NCBI RefSeq assembly: GCF_017312725.1
Contig: NZ_BOPO01000027.1
Coordinates: 1-40,765 of the forward strand
Reading direction: 5' to 3'
DNA length: 40,765 bases
Source of the DNA: Actinocatenispora comari
Lineage (GTDB): Bacteria; Actinomycetota; Actinomycetes; Mycobacteriales; Micromonosporaceae
Below the pieces are notes generated by a model. That model did not search any database and was not told the origin of the DNA. It worked only from the letters and a program-made list of their open reading frames with translations. This document shows positions 23,020 through 34,128 of this stretch, one piece after another; position 1 is the first letter of the stretch; the number at the start of each line of letters is the position of its first letter. A program made the translations under genes and the position numbers.

Positions 23020-23562
23020 GTGTTGGTGCTCGGGATCGACCCCGGCCTGACCCGGTGCGGTGTCGGTGTCGTGACCGGTCGGCCGGGCGGTTCCTGCTCG
23101 CTGGTCGCGGTCGAGGTGGTCCGCACCCCGTCCGACGCCGACCTGCCCGACCGGCTGCTCGCGCTGGACCGCCGGCTCGGTGAGCTGGTCGCCGAGCACG
23201 CGCCCGACGCGGTGGCGGTCGAGCGGGTGTTCAGCCAGCACAACACCCAGACCGTCATCGGCACCGCGCAGGCCAGCGCGGTCGCGGTGCTGGCCGGGGC
23301 GCGCGCCGGCCTGCCGGTCACCACGTACACGCCGAGCGAGGCCAAGGCCGCCATCACCGGCTCGGGTACCGCGGACAAGGCGCAGGTCACCGCGATGGTG
23401 ACCCGGCTGCTGCGGCTCGCCGATCCGCCCCGGCCGGCCGACGCGGCGGATGCGCTGGCGCTGGCCATCTGTCACATCTGGCGGGGCAGCGCGAAGGCAA
23501 GGCTGGCCGCCGCGGCCGGCGGCGGGGCACGGTCGGGTCGGGGATGGGGAGGGCGTCGATGA
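23020..23562 (+). CDS. ruvC: Holliday junction resolvase RuvC
   Basis: RuvC cuts four-way DNA junctions as a dimer together with RuvAB. The 180-residue protein has the four metal-binding acids: Asp7 in [11 protein letters not shown], Glu68 in AVAVERVFS, and Asp141 and Asp144 in [14 protein letters not shown]. The last 20 residues are a Gly/Arg-rich tail. The GTG start lies 6 nt after the GAGGAGGA site. The stop overlaps the ruvA start (ATGA). Expression is probably under LexA through the adjacent SOS box. Confidence 0.96.
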   Translation: MLVLGIDPGLTRCGVGVVTGRPGGSCSLVAVEVVRTPSDADLPDRLLALDRRLGELVAEHAPDAVAVERVFSQHNTQTVIGTAQASAVAVLAGARAGLPVTTYTPSEAKAAITGSGTADKAQVTAMVTRLLRLADPPRPADAADALALAICHIWRGSAKARLAAAAGGGARSGRGWGGRR

Positions 23563-24182
23563 TCTCCAGCGTTCGCGGGCGGGTCACCGCGGTGGGACCG
23601 AACGAGGCGGTGGTCGACATCGGCGGTGCCGCCGGTGGGCTGGGCTTCTCCGTCCAGTGCGCCCCGGCGACCCTGGCGACGTTGCAGGTCGGTGCGGAGG
23701 CCACGCTGCACACCAGCCTGGTCGTCCGGGAGGACTCCCTCACCCTGTACGGATTCGCCGCGCCGGCCGAGCGCGGCCTGTTCGAGCTGCTGCAGACCGC
23801 GTCGGGGGTCGGTCCCAAGCTGGCCCAGGCGATCATCGCGGTGCTCGACCCGCTGACCGTGCGACGCGCGCTGGCCAGCGGAGACATCGCCACCCTCACC
23901 CGGGTTCCGGGGGTGGGGAAGAAGTCCGCCGAGCGGATGATCCTGGAGCTGCGCGAGCGGATCGGCCCGGTGCCGTCGGCCGAGCCGGCGCCGGCCGCCG
24001 CCGCGCCGGCCGCTGCCTGGCAGGACCAGGTGGCGCAGGGGTTGATCGGGCTCGGCTGGTCCGGCCGGGACGCCACGGCCGCGATCGCCGCCGTGGCCGA
24101 GTCGCTGCCCGAGGGTGAGCCCGTTCCGGCGATGCCGGTCCTGCTGCGTCAGGCGATCCGCCAGCTGGGGCGGACGAAGTGA
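23559..24182 (+). CDS. ruvA: Holliday junction DNA helicase subunit RuvA
   Basis: RuvA binds the junction as a tetramer and loads RuvB. The 207-residue protein starts [20 protein letters not shown] (OB domain). Two helix-hairpin-helix motifs follow, [17 protein letters not shown] and [16 protein letters not shown]. After an Ala/Pro linker comes the C-terminal RuvB-binding domain ([17 protein letters not shown]). The ATG shares bases with the ruvC stop, with GGGGAGGG upstream. Confidence 0.96.
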   Translation: MISSVRGRVTAVGPNEAVVDIGGAAGGLGFSVQCAPATLATLQVGAEATLHTSLVVREDSLTLYGFAAPAERGLFELLQTASGVGPKLAQAIIAVLDPLTVRRALASGDIATLTRVPGVGKKSAERMILELRERIGPVPSAEPAPAAAAPAAAWQDQVAQGLIGLGWSGRDATAAIAAVAESLPEGEPVPAMPVLLRQAIRQLGRTK

Positions 24183-24198
24183 CCGGCGGGTGCGGTCG

Positions 24199-25272
24199 AT
24201 GAGCGGCGACGGCGAGCCGAGCCCCGTCTCGGCGTACGCGGCGGACGAGGAGCGCGACGCCGAGGTCAACGTCCGACCCCGGCGGCTGGCCGAGTTCATC
24301 GCGCAGGACCGGGTCCGCGAGCAGCTCCAGCTGCTGCTGGCCGGTGCCGCCCGCCGCGGCGACCCGCCCGACCACATCCTGCTGGCCGGCCCGCCAGGGC
24401 TGGGCAAGACCACGTTGGCGAACATCGTGGCGGCCGAGCTGGGGGCGGCGCTGCGGGTGACCAGCGGGCCGGCGATCGAACGTTCCGGCGATCTCGCCGC
24501 GCTGCTGACCAGCCTGGGCCCGGGTGACGTGCTGTTCATCGACGAGATCCACCGGATCGCCCGTCCCGCCGAGGAACTGCTGTACAGCGCGATGGAGGAC
24601 TTCCGGGTCGACGTGGTGGTCGGCAAGGGGCCCGGCGCCACCGCGATCCCGCTGGACGTGGAGCCGTTCACGCTGGTCGGTGCGACCACCCGGTCCGGGC
24701 TGCTGACCAGCCCGATGCGGGACCGGTTCGGTTTCGTCGCGCACCTGGACTTCTACACGCCGCAGCAGCTCGACGCGCTGCTGGTGCGCTCGGCCCGCAT
24801 TCTCGGTGTGGCGCTGACCCCGGAGGGCGCGGTGGAGATCGCCGGCCGTTCCCGGGGCACGCCCCGGATCGCCAACCGGCTGCTGCGACGGGTCCGTGAC
24901 TTCGCCGAGGTGCGGGCGGACGGGGTGATCACACGCGAGGTGGCGCATGCCGCCCTTCGCGTCTACGACGTGGACGAACGCGGCCTCGACCGGCTCGACC
25001 GGGCGGTGCTGACCGCACTGGTCGCCTCGTTCGGCGGCGGTCCGGTGGGGCTGACCACCTTGGCGGTGGCGGTCGGCGAGCAACCGGATACTGTCGAGGA
25101 GGTGTGTGAGCCCTACCTGGTCCGAGCGGGCCTGCTGGCCCGGACACCCCGTGGCCGGGTGGCGACCCCGGCGGCCTGGATCCATCTGGGCCGCACACCG
25201 CCGCCAGGCACGTTCGGTGCGGCGCCGGATCCGGGCGCACCGGACGAACAACCAGATCTGTTCGATACGTGA
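24199..25272 (+). CDS. ruvB: Holliday junction DNA helicase subunit RuvB
   Basis: RuvB is the AAA+ hexameric motor for branch migration. In the 357-residue protein Walker A is GPPGLGKTT (64-72) and Walker B is VLFIDEIH (111-118). Sensor 1 is [10 protein letters not shown], followed by TSPMRDRFG with the conserved Arg residues, and the winged-helix domain includes [20 protein letters not shown]. The ATG at 24199 is preferred over an in-frame GTG at 24190; neither has a strong ribosome site. It follows ruvA after 16 bp in the same operon. Confidence 0.96.
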   Translation: MSGDGEPSPVSAYAADEERDAEVNVRPRRLAEFIAQDRVREQLQLLLAGAARRGDPPDHILLAGPPGLGKTTLANIVAAELGAALRVTSGPAIERSGDLAALLTSLGPGDVLFIDEIHRIARPAEELLYSAMEDFRVDVVVGKGPGATAIPLDVEPFTLVGATTRSGLLTSPMRDRFGFVAHLDFYTPQQLDALLVRSARILGVALTPEGAVEIAGRSRGTPRIANRLLRRVRDFAEVRADGVITREVAHAALRVYDVDERGLDRLDRAVLTALVASFGGGPVGLTTLAVAVGEQPDTVEEVCEPYLVRAGLLARTPRGRVATPAAWIHLGRTPPPGTFGAAPDPGAPDEQPDLFDT

Positions 25273-25318
25273 GCCGTGATCGGACCGTGACCTACGCCGT
25301 TCAGGGTTCCCGAAGTCT

Positions 25319-25341
25319 GACCGGCTAGACTCCGGCCGGTC
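25319..25341 (+). promoter_or_regulatory. Hairpin and possible -10 upstream of yajC
   Basis: GACCGGC (25319-25325) and GCCGGTC (25335-25341) form a 7-bp stem. TAGACT (25326-25331) in the loop fits a TANNNT -10, about 41 bp before the yajC start. Either reading, a ruvB terminator or a yajC promoter, is possible. Confidence 0.35.
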
Positions 25342-25371
25342 TACACCAAAGAATTATTGGGAAGGTCACCA

Positions 25372-25872
25372 GTGCATTTCGCACAGCCCTTGGCGGCATC
25401 TAGCAGCGGCGGCGGCAGCAGCTGGACCATGATCCTGCTGTTCGTCTTGATGATCGTCGCCATGTATTTCCTGCTCATTCGCCCGCAGCAGAAGCGCAAG
25501 CGGGAACAGCAGCAGATGCAGTCCAACGCCGGAATCGGCGCCGAGATCATGACGCTCGGCGGGCTCTACGGCACGATCGTCGACACCGACGACGAGTCGA
25601 TCACCATCGAGGTCGCTCCCGGCGTCACCAACCGGTACGCGAAGGGTGCGATCGCTCGCGTCGTCACCCCGGCCGACCAGGTCGCCGACGAGGTCGATGA
25701 GGACGACGAGGTCGACGAGGAATACGTCGAGGAGTCGGACGCCGCGGTGGAGCCCGAGCTCGCCGACGCCGTCGAGGAGTCGGACGAGGACGAGTCGCCG
25801 GCCAAGAAGACCAAGAAGGAGGAGGTCGTCGCCAGCAACCAGGCGTTGCCGCGCGACCCGACCGCCAACTGA
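25372..25872 (+). CDS. yajC: Preprotein translocase subunit YajC
   Basis: YajC is a small accessory of the SecDF export complex. The 166-residue protein has one membrane helix (MILLFVLMIVAMYFLLIRPQ) followed by the characteristic QQKRKREQQQMQ and GAEIMTLGGLYGTIV. The C-terminal 50 or so residues are strongly acidic (VDEDDEVDEEYVEESD) and end in a Lys-rich patch, an extension beyond the usual 90-110 residues. The GTG at 25372 is chosen because GGGAAGG ends 6 nt before it; a TTG further upstream would overlap that site. Confidence 0.93.
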   Translation: MHFAQPLAASSSGGGSSWTMILLFVLMIVAMYFLLIRPQQKRKREQQQMQSNAGIGAEIMTLGGLYGTIVDTDDESITIEVAPGVTNRYAKGAIARVVTPADQVADEVDEDDEVDEEYVEESDAAVEPELADAVEESDEDESPAKKTKKEEVVASNQALPRDPTAN

Positions 25873-26091
25873 ACACGCCGCTCACGGCCCCGCCGCCGCG
25901 TCCCACACCGACGTCGGCGGCCGGGTGGTGCACGGTGAGCCCGGTCGGTGCGCCGGCCTCGTCGGCGATACTGCACAATCAGCTCTGAACGTCGCGTCGG
26001 GCTACTTTCGGCGCGTGCCCGGCCGGTCCCCGCTCGGGGTGGACGGGGGCCGGGGTGACCATCTGGGGACCTAGCTAGGAGACATCACGTC

Positions 26092-27999
26092 GTGGCACCA
26101 CCTCCGAAGGGTCGGATGCATCCGTCCCGCTATCTGGCCGTGCTTGGCGGCATCTTTGTCGTTCTGTACGCGCTGGTGTTCTTCACCGGGCCGGGCTCCA
26201 TCGGCGACGTCCATCAGAAGCTGAAGCCTCGGCTCGGGTTGGATCTGGTCGGTGGCACGACGCTGACGCTGATCGCGCAGACCGACGACGGCAAGGCGCC
26301 GCCGAAGACCAGCCTCGAAGAGGCCCGCAACATCATCGAGCAGCGGGTGAACGGCCTCGGTATCGCCGAGCCGGAGGTGGTCACCGAGGGTGACCAGAAC
26401 ATCGTCGTCTCGGTGGCGGGGCAGAACAGCGACGCGATCAAGCAGGTCGGCCAGCCGGCCCAGCTGCGGTTCCGCAAGGTGCTCAACGCGACCCAGGACC
26501 AGGGCCCGAAGGCCTCGCCCACCCCGAAGCCGAGCGCGAGCTCCAGCACGAAGCCGAAGGCGTCGGGCAGCGCGAAGCCGTCGACCAGCAAGACGCCGTC
26601 CGCGAAGCCGTCGGCCAGCGGCAGCGCGAAGGCCAGCAAGAGCCCGTCGGCGAGCAGCACCCCGTCCGCCGCGGCCAGCCCGACCGGCGACAACAACGAC
26701 GTCGCGGTGAACGGCACGGCCAAGAAGCAGCTGCTGGCCAAGGTGCAGAAGAAGCTGGGTGCGACCTACCAGCTCGCGCAGCAGGTGACCAGCCCGGACC
26801 AGGTCGCGCAGGGCGGCGCGCAGGCCGAGGAGGCGCTGAAGGCGTTCCGCAAGCTCAGCCCGGCCGAGGTCGCGGTGTTGCCGACCACGATGCAGTTCAA
26901 CATCCCGCAGATCAGCTGCAAGCAGCTGGACAACCGGCCGGCCGGCTCGATCGACAAGGCGAAGGAGCAGGTCGTCTCCTGCGACTCCGGCCAGAAGCTG
27001 CTGCTGGACCAGGCGAAGGTGCTCGGTACCGACGTCAAGAGCGCCGACTACACCTACGACAACCAGCAGGGCGGCTGGAAGGTCACCCTGTCCTTCAAGG
27101 GCAAGGGTCAGTCCAAGTGGACGAACCTGACCAAGGAGGCCTACGACAACTCCGGCAAGAACAAGTGTGAGCAGGCGGCGCTCGGCGCCGAGGGCCACTG
27201 CCGGGTGGCCATCGTGCTCGACACCAAGGTCGTCTCGTCGCCACAGATCACCTCGGTGATCGCCGGCGACGCGGAGATCTACGGCAGCTTCACCCAGGAC
27301 CAGGCGACCCTGCTGGCCAACCAGCTCAAGTTCGGTGCGCTGCCGCTGACGTTCCACCAGGGCGAGGCGAACCAGGTCTCGGCCTCGCTGGGTACCAGCC
27401 AGCTGGAGGCGGGGTTGATCGCCGCCGCGATCGGCCTGCTGATCGTCATCCTGTACTCGCTGTTCTACTACCGGCTGCTCGGCATCGTGATCTTCCTGAG
27501 CCTGGTGCTGTCCGGGTTGTTGGTGTTCGCCGCGCTGATCCTGCTCGGCCGAAACCCCGGGCTGACCCTGACCCTTGCCGGCTTCGCGGGATTCGTGGTG
27601 TCGTTGGGTGTGGCTGCCGACTCGTTCGTCATCTACTTCGAACGGCTCAAGGACGAGATCCGGGACGGCCGAAGTCCGCGCAGCGCGGTGCCCCGAGCCT
27701 GGGCCCGCGCGCGCCGAACGATCATCTCGGCCAACGCGATCACCGTGCTGTGCGCCGCGGTGCTGTACTTCCTGTCCGCCGGGTCGGTGAAGGGCTTCGC
27801 GTTCGCGCTGGGGCTCGCCACCATCCTGGACCTGATCGTGGTGTTCCTGTTCCGACACCCGATCATGACGCTGTTCGCCCGCAGCAAGGCGTTCCTGTCG
27901 CCGCGGGTGTCCGGCCTGGGCCGGGTGCTCGAAGGGCACCGGTCCGAGGAGAAGCCGACCCGTCGGCGCTCCGGCCGCACCGAGACGAAGGAGGCCTGA
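26092..27999 (+). CDS. secD: Protein translocase subunit SecD
   Basis: SecD with SecF uses the proton gradient to complete export through SecYEG. The 635-residue protein has helix 1 (YLAVLGGIFVVLYALVFF), the family motif LKPRLGLDLVGGTTLTL, a large external domain, and a block of five helices beginning near LEAGLIAAAIGLLIVILYSLFYYRLLG. Residues about 139-198 are a low-complexity insert of Ser, Pro, Lys and Ala within the external domain, longer than in E. coli. The GTG start follows AGGAGA; secF starts 1 bp after its stop. Confidence 0.95.
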   Translation: MAPPPKGRMHPSRYLAVLGGIFVVLYALVFFTGPGSIGDVHQKLKPRLGLDLVGGTTLTLIAQTDDGKAPPKTSLEEARNIIEQRVNGLGIAEPEVVTEGDQNIVVSVAGQNSDAIKQVGQPAQLRFRKVLNATQDQGPKASPTPKPSASSSTKPKASGSAKPSTSKTPSAKPSASGSAKASKSPSASSTPSAAASPTGDNNDVAVNGTAKKQLLAKVQKKLGATYQLAQQVTSPDQVAQGGAQAEEALKAFRKLSPAEVAVLPTTMQFNIPQISCKQLDNRPAGSIDKAKEQVVSCDSGQKLLLDQAKVLGTDVKSADYTYDNQQGGWKVTLSFKGKGQSKWTNLTKEAYDNSGKNKCEQAALGAEGHCRVAIVLDTKVVSSPQITSVIAGDAEIYGSFTQDQATLLANQLKFGALPLTFHQGEANQVSASLGTSQLEAGLIAAAIGLLIVILYSLFYYRLLGIVIFLSLVLSGLLVFAALILLGRNPGLTLTLAGFAGFVVSLGVAADSFVIYFERLKDEIRDGRSPRSAVPRAWARARRTIISANAITVLCAAVLYFLSAGSVKGFAFALGLATILDLIVVFLFRHPIMTLFARSKAFLSPRVSGLGRVLEGHRSEEKPTRRRSGRTETKEA

Positions 28000-28000
28000 G

Positions 28001-29218
28001 ATGAGCGAGAAGCGGCACGGCCTCGCACATCGGCTCTACATGGGGCAGGCCGGCCTCAACGTCGTCGGCCGGCGCAAGGTCTTCTACCTGGTCACCCTGG
28101 TGATCCTGGTGCTGGGCCTGGCCAGCTTCTTCATCCGCGGCTTCCACCTGGGCATCGACTTCCGGGGTGGCGAGCAGTTCCAGATCCCGAAGACCTCCTC
28201 GGTCAGCCTCGAGGACGCCAAGAAGGCGGTCACCGACGGTGGCGCGGTGGTCATCACCGGCCAGTCGGTCGGCGGGACCCACCCGACCTACCTGATCAAG
28301 ACCGAGCCGCTGAGCGAGGGTGCCGCGGTCAAGGTCAAGGAGACGATCAGCAGCGACCTGAAGATCCCGGCGAACCAGATCAGCGAGAACTCGGTCTCCG
28401 GCGCCTGGGGTGCGCAGATCACCCAGAAGGCCGGCATCGCGCTGCTGGTGTTCCTCGCCCTGGTGGTCGTCTACCTGATCTTCCGGTTCGAGTGGCGGAT
28501 GGCGGTCGCGGCGTTCGCGTCGATCATCCACGACCTGTTCGTGGCGGCCGCGGTCTACTCGATCGTGGGCTGGGAGGTCACCCCGAACACCGTCATCGGG
28601 TTGCTCACCATCCTCGGTTTCTCGCTGTACGACCTGGTCGTGGTGTTCGACAAGGTGCACGAGAACACCCGCGGGATCACCGCGAGCAGCCGGATGACCT
28701 ACGGCGAGGCCACCAACCTGGCGATCAACCAGACACTGATGCGGTCGATCAACACCACGGTGATCTCGTTGCTGCCGGTCGCGGGTCTGCTGTTCATCGG
28801 TGCCGGCCTGCTCGGCGCCGGCACGCTCAAGGACCTGGGCCTGGTGCTGTTCGTCGGCATGCTGTCCGGTACCTACTCGTCGATCTTCCTGGCCGCGCCG
28901 ATCCTGGTCGACCTGAAGATGCGCGACTCCAAGTACCGGGCGCACGCGGCGCGGGTGTTGGCCCGGCGCGCGGCGGGCGACACCGGTGGTCGCCGTCGCC
29001 GCGCCGACAAGGTGGCTGACAAGGCGACGGCGGACGGGGAGTCGAGCGCCGACGAGTCGGCGAGCGGCGAGGGCACGGCGGAGGACAAGCCCGGTGCCGA
29101 TCGGGTGCTGGCGGGTTCCGCGCCGCGTCCGGGCGCCCGCCCGACCAACCGTCCCGCGGCCCGCAAGCGCAGCGGTCGCGGGGGCGGCAGCCGGCCCGGT
29201 ACCAAGCGCAAGTCCTGA
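28001..29218 (+). CDS. secF: Protein translocase subunit SecF
   Basis: The 405-residue partner of SecD has helix 1 (VFYLVTLVILVLGLASFFI), the motif HLGIDFRGGEQFQI and the C-terminal helices that include TILGFSLYDLVVVFDKVHEN and NQTLMRSINTTVISLLPV, which are the conserved SecF signatures. The last 80 or so residues form a charged Lys/Arg/Ala/Glu-rich cytoplasmic tail ending GTKRKS. The ATG at 28001 follows AAGGAGG and lies 1 bp after secD. Confidence 0.95.
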   Translation: MSEKRHGLAHRLYMGQAGLNVVGRRKVFYLVTLVILVLGLASFFIRGFHLGIDFRGGEQFQIPKTSSVSLEDAKKAVTDGGAVVITGQSVGGTHPTYLIKTEPLSEGAAVKVKETISSDLKIPANQISENSVSGAWGAQITQKAGIALLVFLALVVVYLIFRFEWRMAVAAFASIIHDLFVAAAVYSIVGWEVTPNTVIGLLTILGFSLYDLVVVFDKVHENTRGITASSRMTYGEATNLAINQTLMRSINTTVISLLPVAGLLFIGAGLLGAGTLKDLGLVLFVGMLSGTYSSIFLAAPILVDLKMRDSKYRAHAARVLARRAAGDTGGRRRRADKVADKATADGESSADESASGEGTAEDKPGADRVLAGSAPRPGARPTNRPAARKRSGRGGGSRPGTKRKS

Positions 29219-29247
29219 CCACGACGGCACGAGGGTAGGTACGCCAG

Positions 29248-29877
29248 GTGACCCGGGTTGACCCAGGCATCGAGCCCGGCGACGGGCCGGACGCCGCAGC
29301 CGACCAGGCCGGTACGCCGGCCGACGGTGCCGCGCCGCGCGGAGACAGCGGCGCGGCGGTGGCGGCCGGGGTCGCCAAGCACGTACTGGACGTACCGGAC
29401 TTTCCCGAACCCGGGGTGACGTTCAAGGACCTCACCCCGCTGTTCGCCGACCCGGACGGGTTCCGGCACGTGATCGACGCGGTCGTCGAGCATCACGGGC
29501 CGGACTCGTTCGACGTGGTCGCCGGGATCGAGGCGCGCGGGTTCGTGATCGCCGCCGCGGTCGCGTACGCCACCGGTACCGGGGTGGTGCCGGTGCGCAA
29601 GGCCGGCAAGCTGCCCCGCCGCACCATCTCCGCGTCGTACTCGCTGGAGTACGGCACGGCCACGCTGGAGGTGCACGAGGACGCGTTTCACCGCGGTGAG
29701 CGGGTCCTCGTGGTCGACGACGTGCTCGCCACCGGCGGGACGGCGGAGGCGACGCTGCAGCTGGTGGAGCGGGCCGGCGGCCGGGTCGCCGGTTTCAGCG
29801 TGCTGCTGGAGCTGGGATTCCTGCACGGCCGGCAGCGGCTCGCGCCGCGCCAGGTGCACGCGCTGCTGACGGTCTGA
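29248..29877 (+). CDS. apt: Adenine phosphoribosyltransferase
   Basis: Apt salvages adenine to AMP using PRPP. The 209-residue protein has an N-terminal extension of about 40 residues rich in Asp, Gly and Ala before the core begins HVLDVPDFPEPGVTFKDLTP. The core has the FDVVAGIEARGFVIAAA loop and the PRPP-binding VLVVDDVLATGGTAEA. The GTG at 29248 is the annotated start; no internal start with a better ribosome site is obvious. Its place between secF and rel matches the M. tuberculosis order. Confidence 0.93.
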   Translation: MTRVDPGIEPGDGPDAAADQAGTPADGAAPRGDSGAAVAAGVAKHVLDVPDFPEPGVTFKDLTPLFADPDGFRHVIDAVVEHHGPDSFDVVAGIEARGFVIAAAVAYATGTGVVPVRKAGKLPRRTISASYSLEYGTATLEVHEDAFHRGERVLVVDDVLATGGTAEATLQLVERAGGRVAGFSVLLELGFLHGRQRLAPRQVHALLTV

Positions 29878-29887
29878 GCGGCCAGTC

Positions 29888-29915
29888 GGGCATGACCGGC
29901 TTGCCGGTGACGCCC
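29888..29915 (+). terminator. Possible terminator between apt and rel
   Basis: GGGC (29888-29891) with GCCC (29912-29915) encloses an inner stem ACCGG/CCGGT around CTTG. The hairpin lies 11 bp after the apt stop; no T-run follows. TACGAT at 29976-29981 further on may be a -10 for rel. Confidence 0.45.
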
Positions 29916-30071
29916 GCCCGAGTGCCGTCCCGGCCCGCTTGTCGCCGACCTCGTGGTGCCGACCGACCCGCGGGATACGATGGGCACCCGGATCCGCGGA
30001 GCAGACCGTGGGCCGCACCGCGTCGCCTTCCCAGGGGTGTGTGTTGACCGAGCAGAGCTCAGGAGAGCCCG

Positions 30072-32450
<2,379 letters not shown>

Positions 32451-32545
32451 TCTGCGCGCCGGTCACAGCGTGTGCGCTCGCTCCAGGCTGCACCGACCAC
32501 CTACCATGGACGATCCGTGACCATCGGTGGAGTTCGGAGGCGAGC

Positions 32546-32716
32546 ATGAGTGAGGACCGTGAGCAGACCACTCCCGGTCCCACCGATCCCGTGGCCCGGC
32601 CGGCGTTGCCGCGACGGGCCCCGACCCGGACCGGCAGCCATCGGGCGCCGGACGCCGACGGGCCGGACGAGGGCGAGCTCGCCGCGATCCTGCATCACCT
32701 GCACACCGAGCTCTGA
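32546..32716 (+). CDS. Small ORF of 56 residues, unknown function
   Basis: ATG 32546 follows a perfect GGAGG with 5-nt spacing, and a TANNNT sequence (TACCAT, 32502-32507) lies about 40 bp upstream. The product starts MSEDREQTTPGPTDP and ends with an acidic amphipathic helix, DEGELAAILHHLHTEL, after an Arg/Pro-rich middle. Codon usage is normal for the genome. It has no match that I recognise. It lies between rel and a strong terminator, so it is a separate short gene or the last gene of the rel unit. Confidence 0.55.
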   Translation: MSEDREQTTPGPTDPVARPALPRRAPTRTGSHRAPDADGPDEGELAAILHHLHTEL

Positions 32717-32743
32717 GGGTCGCCGGCGGCCTCCGGACAGACG

Positions 32744-32779
32744 AACGGGCCGGCACCGCGGCAGCGGCACCGGCCCGTT
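32744..32779. terminator. Bidirectional terminator between the small ORF and the cyclophilin gene
   Basis: AACGGGCCGG (32744-32753) pairs with CCGGCCCGTT (32770-32779) over 10 bp, and the loop folds further. A short T-run (GTTTCGG) follows on the plus strand. It lies 27 bp after the small ORF and 29 bp beyond the convergent gene's stop. Confidence 0.8.
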
Positions 32780-32808
32780 TCGGTCGAGAAGGGTTTCGGT
32801 CGAGACGG

Positions 32809-33681
32809 TCAGCTCTTGTTGCTGGCCGAGGCCGACGGGGTCGGCGAGGACGTCGACGCCGCGGACACGCGGATCGAGGAGATCTTCACCTTCTCCTTCG
32901 GCGCGCCGTCGCCCTTGCTGGCGTTGGCGCCGGTGACGCCCTTCTTCGCGATCGCCTGAACCTTGTCGAGGCCCTTGCTCACGGTCCCGATCACCGAGTA
33001 CGACGCGGGCAGGTCGCTGTCGCCGTACACGATGAAGAACTGGCTGGAGCCGCTGCCGGGCTGGCCGGTGTTCGCCACCGCGACGGTGCCCGCCGGGTAG
33101 GTCGGCTTCTTCCCGGTCGGCAGGTTCTCGTCCTTGACCGTGTAGGTCGGGCCGCCGGAGCCGGTGCCGGACGGGTCGCCGCACTGCAGCACCTCCAGCC
33201 CGGAGGCCTTGGTGGTCAGCCGGTGGCAGGTGGTGTCGTCGAAGAACTTCTTGCCCGCGAGGTAGGCGAAGCTGTTGACGTTGCAGGGCGCCTTGGCGGT
33301 GTCCAGCTTGACGTCGACCTCGCCCTGGTTGGTCTTGATCGTCATCGTCTGGGTGCCGGACTTGGGCACGTCGCTGTTGCTCGGCATGCCGACGTCCTTG
33401 AGCTTCTGCCCGCTCTGCGCCTTGGCCTTGGTGTAGCAGCTCCCGGCGGCCTCGGTGGCCTTGGCGCTGGCACTGGCGCTCGCCTTCGCCTTGCCGTTGT
33501 CCTTGCCGTTCAAGGACACGACCAGCGCGGTGGTACCGCCGCCGACGACGACCACGGCGGCCACGATGCCCACGATGGCCAGAACCTGTCGGCGCTTGCG
33601 CGCCGCCGCGGCGCGACGGGCCATCTGGCGCTCGAGCTTGGCGCGGGCCAACGCGCGCTGGCGGTTCCTACTGGAAGCCAA
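32809..33681 (-). CDS. Membrane-anchored cyclophilin-type peptidyl-prolyl isomerase
   Basis: The enzyme catalyses proline isomerisation during folding of exported proteins. I place the start at a TTG (LASSRNRQRALARAKLERQ) 6 nt after GGGGAGGGGAG, giving 290 residues. A basic cytoplasmic N-terminus is followed by one membrane helix (VLAIVGIVAAVVVVGGGTTA), a Lys/Ala/Ser linker, then the cyclophilin domain: NSFAYLAGKKFFDDTTCHRL, LQCGDPSGTGSGGPTY, VAVANTGQPGSGSSQFFI and SVIGTVSKGLDKV. The catalytic Arg of FHR is in CHRLT. The Ser-rich C-terminus is disordered. In M. tuberculosis the homologue (PpiB, Rv2582) is also opposite to rel. Confidence 0.9.
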   Translation of the reverse strand: MASSRNRQRALARAKLERQMARRAAAARKRRQVLAIVGIVAAVVVVGGGTTALVVSLNGKDNGKAKASASASAKATEAAGSCYTKAKAQSGQKLKDVGMPSNSDVPKSGTQTMTIKTNQGEVDVKLDTAKAPCNVNSFAYLAGKKFFDDTTCHRLTTKASGLEVLQCGDPSGTGSGGPTYTVKDENLPTGKKPTYPAGTVAVANTGQPGSGSSQFFIVYGDSDLPASYSVIGTVSKGLDKVQAIAKKGVTGANASKGDGAPKEKVKISSIRVSAASTSSPTPSASASNKS

Positions 33682-33713
33682 CGTCAGCTCCCCTCCCCGG
33701 TCGGACTGCAAGG

Positions 33714-33719
33714 ACAATA
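33714..33719 (-). promoter_or_regulatory. Candidate -10 of the cyclophilin gene
   Basis: On the minus strand TATTGT reads as a TANNNT -10, about 32 bp before the TTG start, leaving room for the strong ribosome site in a leader of about 26 nt. No good -35 is visible. Confidence 0.4.
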
Positions 33720-34128
33720 CGGGACTCGAATGGTACGAAACGGCGCGTCTGCCGCCGGCGGAGGGCCGAACGAGGAGGTTGTGCCGGGTGTACCGCGGAT
33801 GTCACCGCACGCGGCGGCGAGACCCAGCGTCAAAGGTTAACCAACTGTGATCGGAGCGCGCGCGGACCGGGCGGAACAAATGGGTAACGGATCTCCCGAA
33901 GGCGGCTGTACGGACCGCCGTCCGTGCTCGCCACGGCGTTCGCCGCGCGCCGGCGCCCGCCGTCCACCGCTGCTCGGCACGCTCGTTCAGCCCCTGCTCC
34001 GCACGGTGTCGCCGCTGGGTAGGCTGGCCGGGTATCGCATCGCCTACCGCGCGTCCGCGCGCACCGGCCGGTGTCACGCCGGGCATCCCCGGCGCGGGCA
34101 CCCGCGCCGCGGGTACAGGAAGGACGCC
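33720..34128. other. Intergenic region upstream of the MBL hydrolase gene
   Basis: I see no gene with both a start and a ribosome site here. The long frame that begins at 33847 is Arg/Pro-rich and lacks a ribosome site. TAGGCT at 34020-34025 is a possible -10 for the hydrolase-hisS unit. Confidence 0.4.
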
